Part shown: in pieces, positions 1-6,046 of the stretch | How positions within the stretch are numbered: position 1 is the stretch's first letter | How the letters are laid out: every line of letters begins with the position of its first letter | The notes under the pieces: generated by a model | What the model was told of the DNA's origin: nothing | What the model saw: the letters and a program-made list of their open reading frames with translations, nothing else | The model's database searches: none | Position numbers and translations under genes: made by a program | Assembly (NCBI GenBank): GCA_964568815.1 | Contig: CAZMRY010000081.1 | Coordinates: 1 to 6,213, forward strand | Reading direction: 5' to 3' | DNA length: 6,213 bases | Source: RGIG8700 sp964568815 | Lineage (GTDB): Bacteria; Bacillota; Clostridia; RGIG6154

Positions 1-36
1 ATAGAAATGCGGTTTGCTTTTGTGATTAACAAAGAA

Positions 37-65
37 GATGGCGAACACATATAATGTTCGCCATC
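37..65. terminator. Perfect 10-bp inverted repeat, probable (bidirectional) terminator
   Basis: The arms GATGGCGAAC (37-46) and GTTCGCCATC (56-65) are exact reverse complements separated by 9 AT-rich bases. The stem has six G/C pairs in an otherwise AT-rich region. On the + strand it is followed by a broken T-rich stretch (GTTTGATTTAT). On the - strand it is followed by CTTCTTTGTTAA, also T-rich, so it could terminate in either direction. The T-tracts are imperfect, so efficiency is uncertain. An operator dyad is the alternative, since it lies about 30 bp upstream of a possible -10 element. Confidence 0.6.
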
Positions 66-93
66 GTTTGATTTATACTGAATTATGTAGTAT

Positions 94-99
94 TATAAT
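94..99 (+). promoter_or_regulatory. Possible -10 element for the hydrolase cluster
   Basis: A perfect TATAAT lies 25 bases upstream of the first start codon and just after the hairpin at 37-65, where a new transcription unit would be expected. The only recognisable -35-like hexamer, TTGATT at 68-73, is 20 bp away, longer than the usual 16-18. There is no TGn extension. In DNA this AT-rich the hexamer could arise by chance, so position is the main support. Confidence 0.3.
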
Positions 100-123
100 T
101 ACATCAGAGAGAGGTGTGCTTAT

Positions 124-1605
124 ATGTTTAATAAAGGAACCCCCGAAACGGTGGGAATTTCATCTGAAAAAATATTGGATTTTATAAAAACTCTTGACTC
201 TTACAGAATGAAGACTCATAGCATAATTATGGCAAAGGGGAACAGCATTGTCGCAGAAGGTTATTATAAGCCATTTGATGAAAACTTTCTCCACAGAATG
301 TATTCTGTGTCAAAAAGCTTTGTCGCTATGGCGGTTGGACTTGCATACACAGAAGGTCTTTTAAGCTTAGATGATAAAATTCTCGACTATTTGCCTGAGT
401 ACCGAAATGATACTACCGATGAGGGCTTTGAAGATGTAACAATAAGAAATATGCTTTCTATGCAGAGTAATGTAAACTCTTATGTGCAATGGTGGGGTGT
501 TTTTGATGACAGAATAAAGGCATACTACACATTAAAAACAGGGCAAAATGCAAATTCTTTATATTTTTACGATTCAATGGGCTCTTTTCTTCTCGGTTGT
601 ATAGTAGAAAGGCTTACAGGAAAAACAGTTTTAGATTATTTAAAAGATGCATTTTTGTTGGATATGGGCTTTTCAAAAGAAAGCTATATGCTTTATGAAG
701 AGGGGGGACATACTGTCGGCGATTCAGGTGTTGTATGTACGGCTCGTGACCTTTTGATATTTGCAAAATTCATTATGAATAAAGGCGTCTGGAAGGGCAG
801 ACAAATTATTTCAAGAGAATTTATGGAAAATGCAATTTCAAAACAGACAGACAATGATATACATGGTCATATTAAATCCTTCAGAAGCTCGGGATATGGG
901 TATCTTATATGGAAAACACATGAGGACGGCTTTTCTTTGATTGGAATGGGAGACCAGCTTGCTGTTTGCGATTTGAAGAAAGATTTTATTTTTATTATTA
1001 CCTCTGACAATCAGGCAGATACAACAGCAAGGTCTATAATTTTCCATGAACTATATAAAAATCTCATACCGTCTATTTCTGATTCGCCCATAGAGGAAAA
1101 TCCAATAGCTGAAAAGGAACTTGTCGATTACTTAAATAATCTGAAACTTTTTGCAGTAGAAGGGGAAAAAACCTCATCTATTGCAGAAACAATTAATGGG
1201 AAAATTTATTCATTAAATGATAATCAGATGAAGTTTGATGAAATTGCTGTAGACCTTTTTGATAACAGCGGTATATTTTCTTTTGTAAAAGAAGGAAAAA
1301 GGCATGACCTTGAATTTGGTTTGTGTGAAAATATAATAACACAATTTTCTGATGGCTTAAGAACACATCCTACTGTTATGGGTAAAAATGTTGAGGGTGC
1401 CTTTGATACGGCAGCATCAGGTGCATGGACTGAGGAGAATAAATTAAGCATCAAAGCCCAAATTATAGATAACTATTTTGGATGTGTTGAAATAAATTTA
1501 AGTTTTATAAACAACAGGGTAACTCTTTTGATAGTAAAGAGCGGACAGTATGTGCTTGACGGTATTGATGGTTACGCTATGGGAATTCAAAAAGCAGATA
1601 ACTAA
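124..1605 (+). CDS. Beta-lactamase-fold serine hydrolase (class C / family VIII esterase-like)
   Basis: The 493-residue protein belongs to the class C beta-lactamase and penicillin-binding-protein-like superfamily (COG1680). Motifs appear in the expected order. S61-V-S-K64 is the S-x-x-K motif with nucleophile Ser61 and Lys64. Y149-D-S151 matches the Y-x-N/S motif. G274-M-G-D-Q278 sits where the third, substrate-strand motif lies. The catalytic domain covers roughly residues 1-325. About 165 further residues, rich in predicted strands, look like the lipocalin-like C-terminal domain seen in many of these enzymes. There is no signal peptide or membrane segment, so it should act in the cytoplasm, which argues against a cell-wall or antibiotic-resistance role. 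AGAGAGGTG at 107-115 lies 8 bases before the ATG. With a GH3 enzyme 22 bp downstream, I infer a carboxylesterase or deacylase acting on sugar esters. A D-amino-acid peptidase cannot be excluded. Confidence 0.88.
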   Translation: MFNKGTPETVGISSEKILDFIKTLDSYRMKTHSIIMAKGNSIVAEGYYKPFDENFLHRMYSVSKSFVAMAVGLAYTEGLLSLDDKILDYLPEYRNDTTDEGFEDVTIRNMLSMQSNVNSYVQWWGVFDDRIKAYYTLKTGQNANSLYFYDSMGSFLLGCIVERLTGKTVLDYLKDAFLLDMGFSKESYMLYEEGGHTVGDSGVVCTARDLLIFAKFIMNKGVWKGRQIISREFMENAISKQTDNDIHGHIKSFRSSGYGYLIWKTHEDGFSLIGMGDQLAVCDLKKDFIFIITSDNQADTTARSIIFHELYKNLIPSISDSPIEENPIAEKELVDYLNNLKLFAVEGEKTSSIAETINGKIYSLNDNQMKFDEIAVDLFDNSGIFSFVKEGKRHDLEFGLCENIITQFSDGLRTHPTVMGKNVEGAFDTAASGAWTEENKLSIKAQIIDNYFGCVEINLSFINNRVTLLIVKSGQYVLDGIDGYAMGIQKADN

Positions 1606-1614
1606 ACGCTTTTT

Positions 1615-1621
1615 GGGGAGG
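1615..1621 (+). promoter_or_regulatory. Strong ribosome binding site setting the GH3 start
   Basis: GGGGAGG lies 6 bases before the ATG at 1628. It selects that start over an in-frame upstream ATG at 1550, which would add 26 residues unlike the family and overlap the preceding gene by 56 bases. Confidence 0.85.
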
Positions 1622-1627
1622 ATAATT

Positions 1628-3640
1628 ATGTATAAAGAACTGATTAAAAAAATGACACTTGAAGAAAAAGCAAGCTTAATGGTTGGTGTCGGAAATTTAT
1701 CTACAGGAAAAGTTGAAAGACTTAATATCAAAGAAAATATAATGGCTGACGGTCCGCACGGAGTCCGTACAACAGACAGAACAGGCAATTGTACGCTTAT
1801 GCCAAACGAATGTGCCCTTGCTTCCTCCTGGGATAAAAACTTAGCTTATAAAATGGGATTGGCTCTGGCAGATGAGTGCATTGAAAATGATAAAGATATG
1901 CTTTTGGGACCAGGTGTGAATATAAAAAGACATCCGCTGTGCGGAAGAAACTTTGAATACATATCTGAAGACCCGTATCTCTCGGGTGAAATGGTTTCTG
2001 AATATATAAATGGACTGCAAAGTAAAGGTGTCGCTGCCTCCTTGAAACATTTTGTTGCAAACAATCAGGAGGAATTTCGTATCGTAACAAGCGTGGAAAT
2101 CGATGAAAGAACTCTCCGTGAAATCTATCTAAAACCTTATGAGATTGCAGTAAAAAAAGCTAAACCTGTTTCAATTATGTGTTCTTACAATAAGCTCAAC
2201 GGCGTTCCTGTATCTGAGAATAAGTTTGTTTTTGATATATTGAAAAAAGAGTGGGGCTTTGAAGGACTTATTGTTTCAGACTGGGGTTGTGTAAGAGATA
2301 ATATGCGTTCATATAATTCAGGACTTGACCTTAAAATGCCCGGAAGCGAAGGAACAGCCGAAGATATTGTTGAGCTTGTTAAAGCAGGCAAGCTTTCAGA
2401 GGAAAGAGTTAATGACGCAGTTGAGAGAATACTTAAATTTATGCTGCTCAAAAAAACTCCGAAAGAGGAAATAAATTACGACAGAGATGTTCAGCATAAA
2501 ATCACAAGAGATATTGAAAAGGAATGTATTACACTTCTCAAAAACGAAAATGATATACTTCCTCTTTCAGCAGAGAAGTATAAAAAAATTACCGTTATTG
2601 GTGAGTATGCTGTAAACCCTCTTGTGAGTGGACAAGGTGCTGCAAGGGTTCATTGTGATAAAAGCTATATAGACAGCCCTGTAGAGGAATTAAAAAAACT
2701 TCTTCCTGATGTTGAAATTAAATATCTTGAGCTATATAAAAAGTGTGAATTGTTTAAACAGGGACTATGGGGAAGTGCCTTAACTGATTTTAATGAATAT
2801 CTTAAAGACTCTGATCTGGTTATATTTTTCTCAGGCAGTATGGAATCAGAGGATACGGAGCAATTTGACAGAGTGAGTGCAAGGATTAATCCAAACCATG
2901 AATATGTTATGAAAAAAGCATTTGAAGCAGGCAAAAAGGTTGTTACCATTTTGCAATCGGGCGGTGTTTTGTTACTTGATAATGTTAATATGTATTCAAA
3001 GGCTATTGTCCAGATGTGGCTTGGCGGTGAAGGAGCAGGCGGAGCTATCGCAGATGTTCTTTGCGGAAAGGTTAATCCGTCAGGAAAGCTTGCAGAAACC
3101 TTCCCTAAGAAATTAAGGACGGATATGGATTATCCCGGAAACAGCCTTTTTGTTGAATACAACGAAAAGCTTGATGTTGGTTACAGATACTACGATAAAC
3201 ACACAGAAGAAATTTTATATCCATTTGGTTACGGACTTTCCTATACAAGCTTTGAATATTCAGACCTTAAGGTTGAAAATGACGAGGAAACAATTAAACT
3301 TTCGTTTAATCTTAAAAATATCGGCGTCCGTGACGGTAAAGAAATAGTACAGATTTATGGCGGCGACCCCGTTTCAACTGTTAAAAAATCAGTTAAAGAG
3401 CTTATTGCCTTTGAAAAAGTTGAACTTAAGGCAGGGGAAACTAAAAAAGTAGAAATACAAATTCCTGTAAAAAATCTTGCTTATTATAATACTATGATTA
3501 AGGACTGGGTTGTGGAAAACGGAGAATATATTATTTATGTTGCGGCATCAAGTCAGGATATTCGCCTTAAACAATCAATTGTTCATAATGGGGAAATGCC
3601 ATATACTCTTAAAGGTAACGAACAGACAATGATGGCATAA
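1628..3640 (+). CDS. Family 3 glycoside hydrolase (beta-glucosidase-type)
   Basis: From the ATG at 1628 the protein has 670 residues. It starts with the usual GH3 opening, including M-T-L-E-E-K-A-S-L at 9-17. The N-terminal barrel (about 1-275) has D41-G-P-H-G-V-R for sugar binding, G106-R-N-F-E-Y-I-S-E-D-P, K140-H141, S186-Y-N-K-L-N-G and the nucleophile motif V216-S-D218-W, so Asp218 should be the nucleophile. An alpha/beta sandwich domain follows (about 300-495). Its E411-Q-F-D-R matches the E-G-x-D-R signature, making Glu411 the likely acid/base. A fibronectin III-like domain (about 548-640) closes the protein, with K-E-I-V-Q-I-Y and V-K-E-L-I-A-F. There is no PA14 insert and no signal peptide, so it is the compact cytoplasmic form. 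K-H-F-V-A-N-N-Q favours beta-glucosidase or xylosidase type over NagZ-type hexosaminidase, but sugar specificity cannot be read from sequence alone. It is probably co-transcribed with the preceding hydrolase (22-bp gap). Confidence 0.95.
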   Translation: MYKELIKKMTLEEKASLMVGVGNLSTGKVERLNIKENIMADGPHGVRTTDRTGNCTLMPNECALASSWDKNLAYKMGLALADECIENDKDMLLGPGVNIKRHPLCGRNFEYISEDPYLSGEMVSEYINGLQSKGVAASLKHFVANNQEEFRIVTSVEIDERTLREIYLKPYEIAVKKAKPVSIMCSYNKLNGVPVSENKFVFDILKKEWGFEGLIVSDWGCVRDNMRSYNSGLDLKMPGSEGTAEDIVELVKAGKLSEERVNDAVERILKFMLLKKTPKEEINYDRDVQHKITRDIEKECITLLKNENDILPLSAEKYKKITVIGEYAVNPLVSGQGAARVHCDKSYIDSPVEELKKLLPDVEIKYLELYKKCELFKQGLWGSALTDFNEYLKDSDLVIFFSGSMESEDTEQFDRVSARINPNHEYVMKKAFEAGKKVVTILQSGGVLLLDNVNMYSKAIVQMWLGGEGAGGAIADVLCGKVNPSGKLAETFPKKLRTDMDYPGNSLFVEYNEKLDVGYRYYDKHTEEILYPFGYGLSYTSFEYSDLKVENDEETIKLSFNLKNIGVRDGKEIVQIYGGDPVSTVKKSVKELIAFEKVELKAGETKKVEIQIPVKNLAYYNTMIKDWVVENGEYIIYVAASSQDIRLKQSIVHNGEMPYTLKGNEQTMMA

Positions 3641-3735
3641 AATTCAAGTCAATATACATAAGGGAAGGTTATAATCAGTGTATTATTTTTGATAATACGA
3701 TAATAAAACAAATATTTAAAACGGAGAAAAGATAA
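3641..3735 (+). promoter_or_regulatory. Intergenic region with -10-like TATAAT and an AT-rich dyad
   Basis: This 95-bp gap is the longest inside the four-gene hydrolase/isomerase cluster. It holds TATAAT at 3670-3675 and, starting 4 bases later, the inverted repeat GTATTAT (3680-3686) / ATAATAC (3692-3698) with a 5-base spacer. If the TATAAT is used, the dyad covers the transcription start, a usual place for a repressor operator. No good -35 is seen at 16-18 bp (TTCAAG at 3643-3648 is 21 bp away). The dyad is too AT-rich for a convincing terminator. GGAG at 3723-3726 is the ribosome binding site of the next gene. The gap may simply be an operon linker. Confidence 0.3.
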
Positions 3736-4395
3736 ATGATATTTGAAAATTATGACAGAATTGTTTTTGCCGGTGATTCGGTAACCGATATGGGAAGTAC
3801 AATCCCTGTAGGCGAGGGAATGTTCGATAATGTCGGAAGAGGATATGTCAGGGTGCTTGAAAGTATGTTTGCTTCATACTATCCGGAAGTTTTTTTAAGA
3901 ATTACAAATTCCGGCATTTCGGGTAATACAAGCAGAGATTTGCTTGAAAGATACGATAGAGATGTTATAGAATTAAATCCGAATTGGGTTTCAATCTGTA
4001 TTGGAATAAATGATGTCTGGAGACAGTTTGATTCTCCAGCAATAGTTGATTCATATGTGTTGCCCGATGAATATGAAAAGAACGTTGAAAATATGATTGT
4101 AAGGGTAAAGGACAATGTAAAAGGTGTTTTTGTATTATCTCCATATATTATCGAATCAAACAAAGAAGATATGATGCGTAAAAGAATGGATGAATATGTA
4201 GCAATTTGTGAAAAACTTGCTAATAAGCATAATTGTATTTTTGTTGATTTCCAAAAAATGTATGAAAATTATTGCAAGATAAGACATTCTTCATATATTG
4301 CATGGGATAGAATTCATCCTAATCAGGTGGGTGCAACATTAATGGCAAGGGAATTTTTAAAATATTGTGATTTTGATTACAATCATAGAGTATAA
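3736..4395 (+). CDS. SGNH/GDSL carbohydrate esterase, Axe2-like acetylxylan esterase
   Basis: The 219-residue protein has all SGNH blocks. Block I is F11-A-G-D-S15 with nucleophile Ser15, block II is S62-G63-N-T, block III is G90-I-N92-D, and block V is D191-R-I-H194-P. Ser15, Asp191 and His194 form the triad, and Ser15, Gly63 and Asn92 the oxyanion hole. From memory, the Geobacillus stearothermophilus intracellular acetylxylan esterase Axe2 has the same length, the same catalytic numbering and near-identical stretches such as G-I-N-D-V-W-R-Q. That makes deacetylation of xylo-oligosaccharides or other acetylated glycosides the best guess. There is no signal peptide, so it should work in the cytoplasm after import. 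The ATG is preceded by GGAG with 9-base spacing. It lies between a GH3 enzyme and RhaA, consistent with removing acetyl groups that would block exo-acting hydrolases. Rhamnogalacturonan acetylesterase activity is the main alternative. Confidence 0.9.
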   Translation: MIFENYDRIVFAGDSVTDMGSTIPVGEGMFDNVGRGYVRVLESMFASYYPEVFLRITNSGISGNTSRDLLERYDRDVIELNPNWVSICIGINDVWRQFDSPAIVDSYVLPDEYEKNVENMIVRVKDNVKGVFVLSPYIIESNKEDMMRKRMDEYVAICEKLANKHNCIFVDFQKMYENYCKIRHSSYIAWDRIHPNQVGATLMAREFLKYCDFDYNHRV

Positions 4396-4402
4396 ATGTT
4401 TT

Positions 4403-4431
4403 TTGATATGCCTCAATTTTAATTTTATAAA
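4403..4431 (+). promoter_or_regulatory. Sigma-A-like promoter match directly before rhaA
   Basis: TTGATA (4403-4408) and TATAAA (4426-4431) each match the consensus at five of six positions and are exactly 17 bp apart. However, transcription would start near 4438, just after the AAAGGAG at 4431-4437 that serves as the rhaA ribosome binding site, leaving a leader of about 8 bases without it. A chance match in AT-rich DNA is therefore a serious possibility. Confidence 0.25.
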
Positions 4432-4445
4432 AAGGAGAAACAAAA

Positions 4446-5693
4446 ATGAGTTATATTGATGCTAAAAACAAATATGCAAAATTAGGCATTGACACAGATA
4501 AAGCAATTGAAACGCTAAAAAATATTTCTGTATCTCTGCACTGTTGGCAGGGTGATGATGTTAAAGGCTTTGATACAGACGGACCATTAACAGGTGGAAT
4601 TCAGACTACGGGTAATTATCCGGGAAGAGCAAGAACACCTGATGAACTTATGGCAGATATGGATAAGGTTATGTCACTTTGTCCGGGTAAAAAGAAATTG
4701 AATGTTCATGCTTGTTATGCTGTTTTTGAAAATGGTGAATTTGTTGACAGAGATAAGCTTGAACCAAAGCATTTTCAGAAATGGGTAGACTTTGCAAAAG
4801 AAAGAAATATTGGCATAGATTTTAATCCAACATTTTTCTCGCATCCAAAAGTTAAGGACGGATTGACTCTTTCAAGTCCTGATGAAGATACAAGAAAGTT
4901 CTGGATTGAGCATGGTAAGGCTTGTATAAGAATATCACAGTATTTTGCACAGCAGACAGGTGCTCCTTGCGTTATGAACATCTGGACGGGAGATGGATAT
5001 AAAGACATACCGGCAGATAGAATGGGTCCGAGAATGAGATACAAAGAATCTATTGAAGAAATCTTGTCTGAACCTTTTGATAAAAATTTAGTTAAGCCTT
5101 GTGTAGAATCAAAGGTGTTTGGTATTGGAGTGGAAGCATATACAGCAGGTAGTGCTGAATTTTCATTGACATTTGCAGCAACTCACGAAGGTTGTTTGCC
5201 CCTTATGGATAATGGACATTATCATCCGACAGAAATGGTTTCCGATAAAATTCCGGCATTGCTTTGTTTCTTCCCTGAAATTGCTCTGCATATCACAAGA
5301 CCTATCCGTTGGGACAGCGATCATGTTGTTTTATTTGATGATGAAACAAGAGAAATCGCAAAGGAAATAGTAAGATGCGATGCACTTGACAGAGTTTATA
5401 TGGCTCTCGACTATTTTGATGCAAGTATAAATAGAATTTCTGCTTGGACAATGGGATTTAGAAACTGGCAGAAAGCACTTCTTAATGCACTTTGCACTCC
5501 AAATAAACTATTAACAAAACTTCAGGACAATAATGAACTTACAGAGCTTCAGGTTGTCCAGGATGAAATGAAGACCATGCCATTCGGATACATCTGGGAC
5601 GAATATTGCAGACAATGCGGTGTGAAATGTGACAGAGAATGGTTTGCTGATGTGAAGGAGTACGAAGTAAAAGTACAAAAGACTCGTTTTTGA
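4446..5693 (+). CDS. rhaA: L-rhamnose isomerase
   Basis: RhaA interconverts L-rhamnose and L-rhamnulose, the first step of the phosphorylating rhamnose pathway, in the cytoplasm with a divalent metal such as Mn2+. The 415-residue length is close to the 419 of the E. coli enzyme. The barrel signatures are clear: S30-L-H-C-W-Q-G-D-D near the N-terminus, N178-I-W-T-G-D-G, E230-A-Y-T, M254-D-N-G-H-Y-H-P-T-E, R288-W-D-S-D-H-V-V and L321-D-Y-F-D-A-S-I-N-R. By offset to the E. coli protein the metal ligands should be His258, Asp290 and Asp292, with Glu230, Asp255, His282 and Asp322 at the second site. The frame is intact. AAAGGAG ends 8 bases before the ATG. Rhamnulokinase and rhamnulose-1-phosphate aldolase are not in the window. 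The neighbours suggest that rhamnose arrives as part of a plant glycan or glycoside. Confidence 0.97.
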   Translation: MSYIDAKNKYAKLGIDTDKAIETLKNISVSLHCWQGDDVKGFDTDGPLTGGIQTTGNYPGRARTPDELMADMDKVMSLCPGKKKLNVHACYAVFENGEFVDRDKLEPKHFQKWVDFAKERNIGIDFNPTFFSHPKVKDGLTLSSPDEDTRKFWIEHGKACIRISQYFAQQTGAPCVMNIWTGDGYKDIPADRMGPRMRYKESIEEILSEPFDKNLVKPCVESKVFGIGVEAYTAGSAEFSLTFAATHEGCLPLMDNGHYHPTEMVSDKIPALLCFFPEIALHITRPIRWDSDHVVLFDDETREIAKEIVRCDALDRVYMALDYFDASINRISAWTMGFRNWQKALLNALCTPNKLLTKLQDNNELTELQVVQDEMKTMPFGYIWDEYCRQCGVKCDREWFADVKEYEVKVQKTRF

Positions 5694-5699
5694 TATAAA
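5691..5699 (+). promoter_or_regulatory. Possible extended -10 promoter of the HU gene
   Basis: TGATATAAA fits the extended -10 form TGn-TATAAT with one mismatch, and its TGA is the rhaA stop codon. Extended -10 promoters can work without a good -35, and none is seen at 17 bp. The predicted start near 5706 gives a leader of about 29 bases that includes the complete ribosome binding site, so the geometry is sensible. It would uncouple HU expression from the sugar genes. Confidence 0.35.
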
Positions 5700-5719
5700 A
5701 TCGTTATGTGTTTAACAGA

Positions 5720-5727
5720 AAGGAGGT
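5720..5727 (+). promoter_or_regulatory. Near-perfect Shine-Dalgarno setting the HU start
   Basis: AAGGAGGT, fully complementary to the 16S anti-SD, lies 7 bases before the ATG at 5735. An in-frame GTG at 5708 would start upstream of this site and add nine residues foreign to the family, so it is rejected. This is the strongest ribosome binding site in the window, fitting an abundant protein. Confidence 0.88.
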
Positions 5728-5734
5728 AAAAGTT

Positions 5735-6016
5735 ATGAAAAGAAGTGATTTAGTATCTAAGGTATCAAAAAATACTAACTATGATGTTGTAGTAGTAGAT
5801 ACTATTTTAAGGGACATTACAGATGAAATAATTAATTCACTTAAAAATGGTGACTCTGTAGGTATTCACGGATTCGGTAAATTTGTAGCTCGCCCTTATG
5901 GAAAAAGAAAATGCTACAATCCAATTACAAAAACTTTGGCAATGCTTGAACCAAGCGTTCAGCCAGCATTTATTGCCGGACCTAAATTCAGAAAAGAAAT
6001 AAATGCAAAAATATGA
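5735..6016 (+). CDS. HU/IHF-family nucleoid DNA-binding protein
   Basis: This 93-residue protein has normal HU length (about 90). Like other HU proteins it should act as a dimer that bends and compacts DNA. Residues 1-40 form the helical dimerisation body, starting M-K-R-S-D-L-V. G46-F-G-K-F is the conserved turn. The beta-arm carries basic residues R53, K57, R58 and K59, and N62-P63 provides the proline that intercalates into DNA. The C-terminus has P77-A-F-x-A-G-P-K-F-R-K-E-I-N, matching the P-x-F-x-P-G-x-x-x-K signature. Spacing from G-F-G to N-P equals that of Bacillus HU, so the arm is not shortened. The arm tip differs: the usual N-P-x-T-G-E is N-P-I-T-K-T, and the strand after it is hydrophobic (L-A-M-L). 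It may be a secondary HU paralogue rather than the main housekeeping copy. It follows rhaA by 41 bp and may have its own promoter. Confidence 0.93.
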   Translation: MKRSDLVSKVSKNTNYDVVVVDTILRDITDEIINSLKNGDSVGIHGFGKFVARPYGKRKCYNPITKTLAMLEPSVQPAFIAGPKFRKEINAKI

Positions 6017-6027
6017 CTTCATGAATT

Positions 6028-6045
6028 CTGTGTATCTATACACAG
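6028..6045. repeat. Perfect 8-bp dyad CTGTGTAT-CT-ATACACAG
   Basis: The 8-base arms are exact reverse complements with a 2-base centre, starting 11 bases after the HU stop. No T-tract follows (CTTTACAG), so it is not a standard intrinsic terminator. As DNA it has the form of an operator for a dimeric regulator. As RNA it would form a 7-bp hairpin with a UCUA loop. Confidence 0.6.
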
Positions 6046-6046
6046 C

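Larger units (their letters stand above)
1..123. other. Left-edge intergenic region, possibly with the tail of an upstream gene
   Basis: No complete gene fits here. Two + strand frames run in from the left edge. One is open from base 1 to a TAA at 52-54 and ends in residues KEDGEHI. The other ends earlier, at a TAA at 27-29. The second would place the stop 8 bases before the hairpin at 37-65, which is normal for a gene followed by a terminator. The first reads more like protein but would put its stop inside the hairpin loop. I cannot choose between them from so few codons, and no product can be named. The rest of the stretch holds the hairpin, an AT-rich possible promoter and the ribosome binding site of the first full gene. 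Confidence 0.5.

Noticed and set aside
1550..1627. Upstream in-frame ATG that would lengthen the GH3 protein by 26 residues
   Set aside because: It overlaps the preceding gene, has no ribosome binding site, and the added residues do not fit the GH3 start. The ATG at 1628 follows a strong GGGGAGG.
1797..2090. 97-codon open frame on the - strand inside the GH3 gene, with two other overlapping frames
   Set aside because: All are antisense to strongly conserved GH3 barrel motifs, have low-complexity or Cys/His/Phe-rich translations, and match no family I recognise.
2665..2949. 94-codon open frame on the - strand, and similar ones at 2185-2451, 3879-4163 and 4775-5044
   Set aside because: They are opposite-strand shadows of intact conserved genes, and their translations are Ser/Leu-rich without recognisable motifs.
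3690..3705. Possible catabolite-repression (cre) site around the central CG at 3698-3699
   Set aside because: Too many consensus positions fail on both sides of the CG, and no convincing cre site was found in any intergenic gap.
3689..3718. TTGATA-N18-TATTTA promoter-like pair before the esterase gene
   Set aside because: The start would fall at or beyond the GGAG ribosome binding site at 3723-3726, and the -10 match is poor.
5173..5370. 65-codon + strand frame inside rhaA, and similar frames at 2922-3116 and 3150-3347
   Set aside because: They are out-of-frame shadows of conserved coding sequence with no recognisable family features.
5708..5734. Upstream GTG start for the HU protein
   Set aside because: It lies before the AAGGAGGT site, so translation from it would read through the Shine-Dalgarno sequence. 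HU proteins normally start at the M-K-R-S-D-L position.
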